From Azonexus sp. R2A61 (lineage in GTDB: Bacteria; Pseudomonadota; Gammaproteobacteria; Burkholderiales; Rhodocyclaceae), in NCBI RefSeq assembly GCF_021401135.1, contig NZ_JACBFO010000001.1, forward strand, positions 310,001-374,000: a stretch of DNA of 64,000 nucleotides, written 5' to 3'. This document shows, in pieces, positions 16,089-26,931 of this stretch. Under the pieces are notes generated by a model. The model saw only the letters and a list, made by a program, of their open reading frames with translations, did not search any database and was not told the DNA's origin. The position numbers were made by a program, and so were the translations under genes. Each line of letters begins with the position of its first letter. Position 1 is the stretch's first letter.

Positions 16089-18910
16089 CACGCCACCAAC
16101 GCCTCATTCAACTCATCGAGCAACGGGTCCATGCCCTCGCCGAACAGTTGCCACATTTTCCCCAGCCCGCCCTGGGCGTCGAAGGGGCTGTAGTCCAGAT
16201 CGCTGCGGTCGACGTGAAAAGAGTGGCAAATATGGTCGCGGAGCATGCGTAGCCAGTTCATCTGTGCTTCGTTGAATTTTTCGGTGGTGCCGGCGTGGTG
16301 CTGCATGATCCAGGTCTGGAAGTTCTTGCGCACGGTGTCAGCGAACGGGGTGATCTTTTCGTCCAGGCCGCAGACGCGGCGAATCAGGGCGACCAGCGCA
16401 GTCAGTTCCTGTTCCGGCGGGGCGCCATTGTACTGGTCGAGCTGGCCGTAGGCTTGCCAGACGCGCAGCGGGGCGAGTTTCGGTTTGTCGGCCTTGAGCT
16501 TGTCGAGCACCTGGCGCACCAGTTTCAAGGTCACTTCGCGCCGCCGCCAGGGTTGGGCGAAGAAGATGGTCAGGGCTTCGATTTCATCCCGGTTGGCGGC
16601 CAGCCAGTCGGCGAACTCAACGGTCAATGCTTCGGCCTGGGCGGTACTGTCCTGGCTCCAGCCGGCGTAGATGACGCTATCCAGGGTGTCGTGGTCGATG
16701 GTCTGTTCTTTTTCGCGGCGAATGGTGTCGATCAGTTCGATGAATTCGCCATTCAGCAGCGCGGCAGCTTCGCCAACCAGTTGTTGCTGGGCTTGGTCGC
16801 GCAGCGTGTCGCCGGGGTCGTTGCCGATGGGCAGGCCCGCCAGATCGAGGGCGCGGGCTTCGATGAGGTCGGCGTCGATGGCGTTGAAGAGTTTGCTGAC
16901 GACGTGGCTCAATTCGACGCCGCCGGCCGCTTCGCGCAGGCGGCGCTGGTCGTCGGCGTCGAGCTGCTTGTTGAGGCGGGCCAGGCGGCCGGCCAGCGAG
17001 GAAACGCTGTCGGTGTCGGTGGCGCCCATCAGGATGCCCATGGCGAGGTCTTTCAGCGGCACGCCGGGCTTGGTGATCAGCGGCTGGCTGGCGGTTTTCA
17101 GCGATTTGGTGACGCCGATGGCGTCGACGATGACGTAGTGGGTCTTGGCGGTTTTGGCGCTGGGGGTGACCTTTTGCAGGGCATCCATGTCCAGCGTGCG
17201 CGTTCCCCGGCCTTTCATCTGCTCGAAGTAGTTGCGGCTTTTGACGTCGCGCATGAAGAGCAGGCATTCGAGCGGCTTCACATCGGTGCCGGTAGCGATC
17301 ATGTCGACGGTGACGGCGATGCGCGGGTGGTATTCGTTGCGAAACTGGGCGAGGATGGATTTAGGGTCTTCGCCTTCCTGCACGCTGCCGTCGGCCAGCT
17401 TCTTGTCCTGCCCGGCGCGGTAGGTGACTTTCTTGCAGAAGGCGTTGCCTTCGCCGAATTCCTCGCGCACGGTGTTGATGATGTCGTCGGCGTGGCTGTC
17501 GGTCTTGGCGAAGATCAGAGTTTTCGGCACTTCGGCGCGACCGGGGAAGATGGCCGGCAGCTTGTCGCGGAAGGCGCGGATGACGGTGCGGATCTGGTCC
17601 GGATTGACGATGTCGCGGTCGAGCTGTTTGGCCGTGTAGGCGGCGTCTTCGTCCTGCTGCTCCCAGCGCTTTTTGCGCGTCAGGCGTTCGCGCTTTTCGA
17701 CCTGCTGCTGCGCGGCGATGACGCCGCCTTGCTGAGTGACCTGGGTGTCGATGAGGTAAATCTCGTTGCCGACGTTGACGCCATCGGCGACGGCTTTTTC
17801 ATGGCTGTAGTCGCTGACGACGTTCTTCCTGAAAAAGCCGTAGGTGCGGTTGTCGGGCGTCGCGGTGAGGCCGATCAGGCTGGCATCGAAGTAGTCGAGC
17901 ACCTGCTGCCAGAGGTTGTAGATACTGCGGTGGCATTCGTCGATGAAGATGAAATCGAAGAATTCGGGCGGGATTTTGGCGTTGTAGGCGACGGGCGGCG
18001 GGGCTTTCGGCTGCGTCAACTCGGCCGGGTTGGTTTCCTCGGCGTCCTCCGGCAATTCCTTGTCCTGCAGCAGCGAATAGAGGCGCTGGATGGTGGAAAT
18101 GCAGACGTCGGCGCCCTTGTCGACGAAGCTGTTTTTGAGCCGCTGGACGCTGTAGAGCTCGGTGAATTTGCGGTTATCGTCGATCGGCACGTAGGCCATC
18201 ATTTCCTGCTCGGCCTGCTCGCCGAGGTTCTTGGTGTCGACCAGGAAGAGCACGCGCTTGGCGTCGGCGTGCTTGAGCAATCTGTAGATGCTGGTGATCG
18301 CGGTGTAAGTCTTGCCAGCGCCTGTGGCCATCTGGATCAGCGCGCGCGGCCGGGCGTCGCGGAAGGATTGCTCCAGGTTGGTAATCGCCGTTTCCTGGCA
18401 GTCGCGCAGATGGAGTTCGCTGGCCGGCTTGTTTTCCGGATTTAGTTGCGGCAATTCGGCGAGGCGGGCGCGCAGGCTGCTGCCCTGATTCAGCCAGTCG
18501 CGTAGGGTTTCCGGGCGGTGGAAGCTGAACACCTCTCGCGAGCGCGGTTTGGGGTCGCGCGCATCGGTAAAGCGGGTAATCGCGCCGGTGGCTTCGTAAA
18601 GAAAAGGCAGCGGCGCCTTGTTATTGACCCATTTCAACTTGGCGGCGGCGTAGCCTTCGGTCTGGCTTTCGTGCACGGTGAGATGCTGACCTTCCTCCTC
18701 ACGCTTGGCTTCGATGACACCGACCGCCTGCTTGTCGATGAAGAGCACGTAGTCGGCGGGGCCGACGTCGGTTTGCCATTCGCGTACCGCCACCCCGCAG
18801 GCTGCGCCAAAGTTGACCTTGTTCTTGGCCTGAACAACCCAACCAGCAGCGCTCAGTTGTCCGTCAATGCGGTCACGTGCCTGTTGTTCTGGATTCTGGT
18901 TTTCGCTCAT
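16088..18910 (-). CDS. hsdR: Type I restriction-modification endonuclease/translocase subunit HsdR
   Basis: A 940-residue motor-nuclease subunit. The N-terminal PD-(D/E)xK nuclease shows D53 and EAK at 67-69 (GVIEAKREE). The helicase core has Walker A MATGAGKT (194-201), DECHRSIYN as motif II and later motif VI RGTRTL. The C-terminal region (about 780-930) matches the EcoEI-type assembly domain that contacts HsdM/HsdS. It is the first gene of the locus and is translationally linked to hsdS. The frame is intact and full length, so restriction is probably functional. Confidence 0.95.
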   Translation of the reverse strand: MSENQNPEQQARDRIDGQLSAAGWVVQAKNKVNFGAACGVAVREWQTDVGPADYVLFIDKQAVGVIEAKREEEGQHLTVHESQTEGYAAAKLKWVNNKAPLPFLYEATGAITRFTDARDPKPRSREVFSFHRPETLRDWLNQGSSLRARLAELPQLNPENKPASELHLRDCQETAITNLEQSFRDARPRALIQMATGAGKTYTAITSIYRLLKHADAKRVLFLVDTKNLGEQAEQEMMAYVPIDDNRKFTELYSVQRLKNSFVDKGADVCISTIQRLYSLLQDKELPEDAEETNPAELTQPKAPPPVAYNAKIPPEFFDFIFIDECHRSIYNLWQQVLDYFDASLIGLTATPDNRTYGFFRKNVVSDYSHEKAVADGVNVGNEIYLIDTQVTQQGGVIAAQQQVEKRERLTRKKRWEQQDEDAAYTAKQLDRDIVNPDQIRTVIRAFRDKLPAIFPGRAEVPKTLIFAKTDSHADDIINTVREEFGEGNAFCKKVTYRAGQDKKLADGSVQEGEDPKSILAQFRNEYHPRIAVTVDMIATGTDVKPLECLLFMRDVKSRNYFEQMKGRGTRTLDMDALQKVTPSAKTAKTHYVIVDAIGVTKSLKTASQPLITKPGVPLKDLAMGILMGATDTDSVSSLAGRLARLNKQLDADDQRRLREAAGGVELSHVVSKLFNAIDADLIEARALDLAGLPIGNDPGDTLRDQAQQQLVGEAAALLNGEFIELIDTIRREKEQTIDHDTLDSVIYAGWSQDSTAQAEALTVEFADWLAANRDEIEALTIFFAQPWRRREVTLKLVRQVLDKLKADKPKLAPLRVWQAYGQLDQYNGAPPEQELTALVALIRRVCGLDEKITPFADTVRKNFQTWIMQHHAGTTEKFNEAQMNWLRMLRDHICHSFHVDRSDLDYSPFDAQGGLGKMWQLFGEGMDPLLDELNEALVA

Positions 18911-19003
18911 GCCCGGAGAGGAGAAGACGATCAGCCGGACATCATAAGCGAAGAATCAGTGACTTGGCTTGGCAGGCGCCCTACCAACCGCTACACTTCG
19001 CCT

Positions 19004-19069
19004 CCTGCCGAGGAGCGCTGCGACCATTTCCCTGAATGGCCAGGCTCGGCAACGTTCAACGGCGCTCGC
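19004..19069 (+). promoter_or_regulatory. SAH (S-adenosylhomocysteine) riboswitch aptamer upstream of metH
   Basis: The segment contains CCGAGGAGCGCTGCGACC, then CAGGCTCGG, then ACGGCGCTC further on, the conserved core of the SAH riboswitch. P1 pairs CCGAG with CTCGG, and the pseudoknot-like pairing uses GAGCGCTG with CGGCGCTC. SAH riboswitches activate metH or ahcY when SAH accumulates. It sits about 80 bp before the metH start codon, as expected. Confidence 0.88.
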
Positions 19070-19109
19070 AAACCCTGTTTCCCGCCGGTTTGCAGCGCCG
19101 TTCGCTTTT
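19061..19109 (+). terminator. Terminator-like hairpin overlapping the SAH aptamer
   Basis: GGCGCTCGCAAACC (19061-19074) pairs with GGTTTGCAGCGCC (19087-19099) with one bulge around a 12-nt loop, then GTTCGCTTTT follows. The left arm is the 3' strand of the SAH aptamer, so aptamer and hairpin cannot form together. SAH binding would free transcription of metH, consistent with an ON switch. The U-tract is weak, so termination strength is uncertain. Confidence 0.6.
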
Positions 19110-19147
19110 GGCGGCGTCACCGGTACTTTGCTTTGCCGAGGTAAGCC

Positions 19148-22810
<3,663 letters not shown>

Positions 22811-22829
22811 TCGACTGCCGGAACACCCC

Positions 22830-23306
22830 ATGACCGACGAAATCAACTACAGCAACAACCCGCTGCACGGCGTCAGCCTGAAGCAGGTGGTCAGCGAACT
22901 TGCCCAGCACTACGGCTTCGAAATCCTCTACGCCTACCTCAACATCAACTGCTTCAAGACCAACCCGAGCACCGAATCCAGCGTCAAGTTCCTGAAGAAG
23001 ACCGACTGGGCGCGCGAGAAGGTCGAGGCCTTCTACCTCTACCAGTACAAGAGCCTGCCGCGCGCCTCGGCCGAGCAGTTCGAGCGCCCGCCGCGCGACC
23101 GCATCGTCCCGCCCGACCAGGTGCCGGGGCCGCCGGCCGTACTGAGCCTGGAAGACGCCGAACGGCTGCGCGAAAAGCGCGCCCGCAAGGCCGAGCAGCA
23201 CGACCGGGAAAGCGCACAACGCCCGGAGCGGGGTCGCCGCCCGGCGTCGCCGCGGCCGAGTCCGGCCGCCGGCAATGACGACCCTTGGGCGAAGTGGCGG
23301 AAGTAA
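22830..23306 (+). CDS. VF530-family putative DNA-binding protein with long charged tail
   Basis: A 158-residue protein starting 19 bp after metH. The first 75 residues (NNPLHGVSLKQVVSEL, YLNINCFKTNPSTESSVKFLKKTDWAREKVEAF split between conserved segments) match the VF530/DUF2132 domain, a small double helix-hairpin fold. From about residue 80 the protein is rich in Arg, Glu and Pro and looks disordered, roughly doubling the usual length. The biochemical role of the family is not established. Co-transcription with metH is possible given the short gap. Confidence 0.8.
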   Translation: MTDEINYSNNPLHGVSLKQVVSELAQHYGFEILYAYLNINCFKTNPSTESSVKFLKKTDWAREKVEAFYLYQYKSLPRASAEQFERPPRDRIVPPDQVPGPPAVLSLEDAERLREKRARKAEQHDRESAQRPERGRRPASPRPSPAAGNDDPWAKWRK

Positions 23307-23367
23307 GACGCGAGGCGCTGACGGCTTAACCGAACCAGCAAGACAAGTCGCCAGGCCCCGTTGGCGA

Positions 23368-23392
23368 GGGCTGCCGTTTTCCAGGGCAGCCC
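23368..23392. terminator. Possible bidirectional hairpin between VF530 gene and rsgA
   Basis: GGGCTGCC (23368-23375) pairs with GGCAGCCC (23385-23392) around a 9-nt loop. It lies in the 106-bp gap between convergent genes, a natural terminator position. No clear U-run follows in either direction, so the call is tentative. Confidence 0.35.
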
Positions 23393-23412
23393 CTCCGAGC
23401 ATCCATCAGCCT

Positions 23413-24531
23413 TCACCCCTTCTGGCGCCGCCCCTTCGCCTTGCCGGCAGCACGCACCAGCTTGCCGAACGCCCTGTCCTTGTCGCGTTTCTCGTGCAGG
23501 GACATCTCGTGTAACGCCGATTCCCGCAGCAGCTTCTGGTAGTTGCGGAAATGCTCGGCGTCCACTTCGCCCTCGGCGATGGCGCGCTGGATGGCGCAAC
23601 CCGGTTCGCACTCGTGGGTGCAGTCGGCGAAACGGCAATCACGCGCCAACGCCCGGATGTCGGCAAAGCTGTCAGCGATGCCCTCGCTGACATCGAGCAT
23701 GCCCAGTTGGCGCATGCCCGGCATGTCGATCAGGCTGGCACCGCCCGGCAACGGGATCAGTTGGCGGCGCGTCGTCGTGTGCCGGCCTTCACCGGACTGG
23801 CTGACCGCGCCGGTCGCCAAACCCTCGTCACCGAGCAGACGATTGACCAGCGTCGTCTTGCCGACCCCGGACGAACCGAGCAGGCAGCAGGTTTGGCCGG
23901 GCTGGATCAGCTCGCGGATCGCCGCGATGCCCTCGCCGCTGACATTGCTCAGCGCGACGACGGGGGCAGCGATGCCGGCCTGGCGTATCTGCGCGAGCAG
24001 TTCCGCCAGCGTTTCCGGACTGACCAGATCGGTCTTGGTCAGCAACAGCACCGGCTCGATCCCGCCTTCGCGGATCAGCACCAGATAGCGCTCCAGCCGG
24101 CGCACGTTGAAATCGAAGTGGCAGGACTGGACGATGAAGGCGAGGTCGATATTGGCGGCGATCATCTGGAACTCGACCGCACTGCCCGGCCGCTTCCGGC
24201 GCAGGAAGGCGCGGCGCGGCAGCACCTCAAGGATGCTGGCGTGGGCGCCGTCATCGTGCAGGCAGACCCGCAGCCAGTCGCCGACGCAGGGCAGGTCGAC
24301 AGCGGAAACACGGGTGTAGGCCGTCCGGCCGGTAAGTCGGGCCGGGACTTCGCCGGCGGCGTTGCGGATCAGGTACTGGTCACGATCAACCGCCGTCACC
24401 TGAGCAATGGTCTCGTCCGGGCCACAGGGCACGGCGGGCGGCATACCGGTTTCCCGGCAGTCGGCAGCAGAAAAAGTGGATGGGTCGGCCGGCGCGGACA
24501 AAGGCGCGGCCATCGGTTTGGAAATCGTCAT
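23413..24531 (-). CDS. rsgA: Ribosome small-subunit-dependent GTPase RsgA
   Basis: A 372-residue circularly permuted GTPase that checks late 30S maturation. An N-terminal OB fold (about 40-110) is followed by the G domain with G4 (LLTKTD) before the P-loop (GSSGVGKTTLVN), the diagnostic permutation. The C-terminal zinc-binding segment has C-x-x-x-x-C-x-H-x(5)-C spacing in CRFADCTHECEPGC. The N-terminus is about 35 residues longer than usual (MTISKPMAAPLSAP...). An internal start at M30 (MPPAVPCGPDE) is possible. Confidence 0.95.
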   Translation of the reverse strand: MTISKPMAAPLSAPADPSTFSAADCRETGMPPAVPCGPDETIAQVTAVDRDQYLIRNAAGEVPARLTGRTAYTRVSAVDLPCVGDWLRVCLHDDGAHASILEVLPRRAFLRRKRPGSAVEFQMIAANIDLAFIVQSCHFDFNVRRLERYLVLIREGGIEPVLLLTKTDLVSPETLAELLAQIRQAGIAAPVVALSNVSGEGIAAIRELIQPGQTCCLLGSSGVGKTTLVNRLLGDEGLATGAVSQSGEGRHTTTRRQLIPLPGGASLIDMPGMRQLGMLDVSEGIADSFADIRALARDCRFADCTHECEPGCAIQRAIAEGEVDAEHFRNYQKLLRESALHEMSLHEKRDKDRAFGKLVRAAGKAKGRRQKG

Positions 24532-24965
24532 GTTGGTCTTCCCATTGGCGTCATCTGAACGAACAGAAACGGCAAACCACCTGCGGGTGGTCTACCCGGT
24601 CTTTCGATCCCGATAACCTCAATCCCCTGCGGCTGCAGGGAACGGGGTTACCGGATGACGGCAATCTCCAACATCCAAACCTCAATCAAGTCAGGCGCGC
24701 CAAAACGGACAACGCTGGGGAATGGTAGCCGGGGGGAGGGGGGGAAAGCAATGATGCCGAACTAGCAGGTGCAGTCTGGCGGCAGGGCATCTGCAAATTC
24801 GCGACACCACTGGGGAATACAGGGGAGTTGGCCAGGAAAACTCCTGCTTTTGCCTTGGGGCAACTATCGACTCAACCCAGCCCTTCAAGGTTGCAGAGGG
24901 CAGCCGTTCAGGAAGGTGCTAGCTCAGGGGCGGAAGGCCGAAGGCAGCGGCGAATAGCCAGCGGC
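24532..24965. other. Intergenic region, no gene recognised
   Basis: About 430 bp between rsgA and the zinc-ribbon gene. It contains small hairpins (CCACCTGCGGGTGG near 24582 and CCCTGCGGCTGCAGGG near 24630) and a G-rich run near 24728. No convincing coding frame, tRNA or known riboswitch was seen. rsgA probably has its promoter near its left edge. Confidence 0.5.
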
Positions 24966-25337
24966 TCAATCCCAGCCGAACTTCAACAACTCTCTGCCGC
25001 ATTGGGGGCAAGGACTTCGTAGTTTGCCGATATCAATATTGGCAATATGGCAAACAGCGCAGTAAACGCCATCAGTCGGGATTGGAATCGATTCCCGTAG
25101 TTGAGACAGGCGCGAAGCAACTCGAAAGACTTCATCCGCGCTGGCGCCGACTGACGGAAGCCCCATGCTCTCCGGATCTTGAGTCATTTCGTTCAGAGGA
25201 ATGGTGGCAATCCATTCGTCCTGTGCAAGCCCTAGGTTGTCACCGAATCGCTCGGTTGTATCCACCTGGCTATAGGAAATGGAAGCAGGAGGTAGTGCTT
25301 CCGGTTGGGTTGTCTGCTTCTTTTTGAATGGCCACAT
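24966..25337 (-). CDS. Small hypothetical protein with C-terminal zinc-ribbon cysteines
   Basis: A 123-residue protein starting MWPFKKKQTTQ; the start at 25337 is chosen because upstream residues antisense to kptA look non-coding. The C-terminus carries CAVCHIANID and CPQCGRELLKFGWD, two CxxC knuckles separated by about 15 residues, consistent with a zinc ribbon. The rest is polar with no recognised domain. It follows kptA by 34 bp on the same strand and is probably co-transcribed. Base composition is lower in GC than the flanking core genes. I do not recognise the family. Confidence 0.6.
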   Translation of the reverse strand: MWPFKKKQTTQPEALPPASISYSQVDTTERFGDNLGLAQDEWIATIPLNEMTQDPESMGLPSVGASADEVFRVASRLSQLRESIPIPTDGVYCAVCHIANIDIGKLRSPCPQCGRELLKFGWD

Positions 25338-25371
25338 GGCGTAGGGTCGAGATAGAAGAATGGTCGGAATG

Positions 25372-25923
25372 TCAGGTTTGGTCTGGGAACTCAAGATAGC
25401 GAGGCGGGACAGCAGACGTAAGCCAGACGGCATTGTCGGATAGTAGGAATTCGAAGCCGTCACGGTGCATGTCCAATGCCCGAACAGCCAGCACCAACGG
25501 CTTGCCGTGTCGGGCACCTACTTCGCTCGCTGTTATCGCATTTAGCGATAGGTGCACATGCTGTCGTGAACCTGGAAGCAAACCATTCTCGCGAATGGAC
25601 CGCGCAAATCTCGTTGCCGTGCCATGAAATAGTTCGTGTGGAGGCTCCTGTGAGCTTAGGTTCAGATTCACCGCAATTGAATGTCCTTGATTGGCTCGAA
25701 TTCGGTTTTCGTCTGGAGAGATGGTGAATCGCTTCTTGTCGCTGGTCGCGGCTATCTCCAGTACGAGATCACGCGTCAGAGGTGTTCCTCTGGAATTGGC
25801 CAAAGCAACCAAGGAATCGATCTCCGTCCAACCGTGCTCGTCTAGGGTCAGGCCGATTTCCTCGGGCCTGTGGCGAAGAACAAGACTGAGAAACTTGCTT
25901 AACGATTCGAGGCGATGGGACAT
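25372..25923 (-). CDS. kptA: RNA 2'-phosphotransferase (KptA/Tpt1 family)
   Basis: A 183-residue enzyme of the Tpt1/KptA family, which removes an internal RNA 2'-phosphate using NAD+ to give ADP-ribose 1'',2''-cyclic phosphate. The N-terminal winged-helix part has LSKFLSLVLRHRPEEIGL. The ADP-ribosyltransferase part has LFHGTATRFARSIRENGL and HVHLSLN, matching the R-H-R-R catalytic arrangement of the family. Bacteria lack yeast-type tRNA splicing, so its natural substrate is unclear. The AT-richer composition and patchy family distribution suggest horizontal acquisition. Confidence 0.92.
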   Translation of the reverse strand: MSHRLESLSKFLSLVLRHRPEEIGLTLDEHGWTEIDSLVALANSRGTPLTRDLVLEIAATSDKKRFTISPDENRIRANQGHSIAVNLNLSSQEPPHELFHGTATRFARSIRENGLLPGSRQHVHLSLNAITASEVGARHGKPLVLAVRALDMHRDGFEFLLSDNAVWLTSAVPPRYLEFPDQT

Positions 25924-26118
25924 GTAGTAGATGGATGATAGTTATTCACAAGCAGAAACGTCCGGTTTGTTGCTGCGAATCGACAAAAGGAGCCAAGCTC
26001 GATTTATCGAGGAGGGTTGGATAGAACCTCTATAGCATATCCATACAGGGATCGGTTGTCTGCCAACAACAACCAACCAGAGGCGGGAATCGTTCCCGGC
26101 GTAACGGATCGCCGGCGA

Positions 26119-26727
26119 TCATTCACGCCTTTCTTTGACAGCTTTCGGCTTTCTGGTTTCATCTGCTGGCTGCACGAAGCCGATGCGACGCTTGCTAGGT
26201 TCCGGCGGGGTCATCAACTGGCGAATCGCCTCAAACACCTGCTTTAGCTGAGCGCGGGTATGGTGCGCGAAGTTGTCCTGCTGGAGGGCCAGGGCTTCGG
26301 TTTTCTCCTCCAGTTCATTGAGGCGCTCGGCCAGTTCGCCCTGGGTATTGGCCAACTCGCGGACGCGCACGAAGGTGCGCATGATCTCGATGTTGATTGC
26401 AATGGCACGCGGGCTGTTCAGTACCGACGAGAGCATGGCGACGCCTTGTTCGGTAAAGGCATATGGCGCAGTCCGGCGACCGCCATGGGTCGAACTTGAG
26501 GTCACAAATTGTGACCTCAAAACGGCAAGGTACTGTTTTTCAAGCTGAAACATGAAATCCACGGGGAAGCGCTCCAGGTTCCGTTTGACAGCCTGCACCA
26601 ACACCTTGGTCTGGACGCCATAGAGTTCTGCGAGATCGCTATCGAGCATGACTCGCTGCCCTCGTAAGACAAAAATCCGGCTACCGATCACCGCCTGCAC
26701 TGGCTCGCGTACCTGTTCCTGGCTCAT
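26119..26727 (-). CDS. ORF6N domain-containing protein
   Basis: A 202-residue protein with an N-terminal ORF6N domain (about 12-95: IFVLRGQRVMLDSDLAELYGV, FPVDFMFQL, APYAFTEQGVAMLSSVL). A coiled region (about 115-160) and a basic tail follow. The start at 26727 has a near-perfect AGGAGG about 7 bases upstream. ORF6N is a DNA-binding module of phage and mobile-element origin, often near toxin-antitoxin or anti-repressor genes. It stands alone here, between kptA and a divergent HipA-like gene. Its function is unknown. Confidence 0.85.
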   Translation of the reverse strand: MSQEQVREPVQAVIGSRIFVLRGQRVMLDSDLAELYGVQTKVLVQAVKRNLERFPVDFMFQLEKQYLAVLRSQFVTSSSTHGGRRTAPYAFTEQGVAMLSSVLNSPRAIAINIEIMRTFVRVRELANTQGELAERLNELEEKTEALALQQDNFAHHTRAQLKQVFEAIRQLMTPPEPSKRRIGFVQPADETRKPKAVKERRE

Positions 26728-26890
26728 TTCACTTCCTCCTTTCAAAAGCTGCATGACTGGCCTGCCCATGCTTCAGCAGCGCGCCAGAATATCCCTTTTG
26801 CATTTTCCAAACATCCCACCAAAGGCAATTTGTTGGAGAGAGATGGCTTTGCCAGCCAGGATTTCGTGACGCCTGGCCATTGGCCGTCTA

Positions 26891-26926
26891 GAATAGTTAT
26901 TCGTTTATTTATTCACTGATCTATTC
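26891..26926 (+). repeat. Three TATTC elements at 12-bp spacing before the HipA-like gene
   Basis: TATTC ends at 26902, 26914 and 26926, exactly 12 bp apart. The first also forms an inverted pair GAATA-GT-TATTC (26891-26902). The array ends 5 bases before the ATG at 26932, and no Shine-Dalgarno is visible. It may be promoter plus operator for a leaderless transcript, with the encoded winged helix as a candidate binder. Confidence 0.45.
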
Positions 26927-26931
26927 AAATC

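Noticed and set aside
24570-24660. Possible riboswitch or small RNA between rsgA and the zinc-ribbon gene
   Set aside because: Only short isolated hairpins; no known aptamer core and no downstream gene on that strand.
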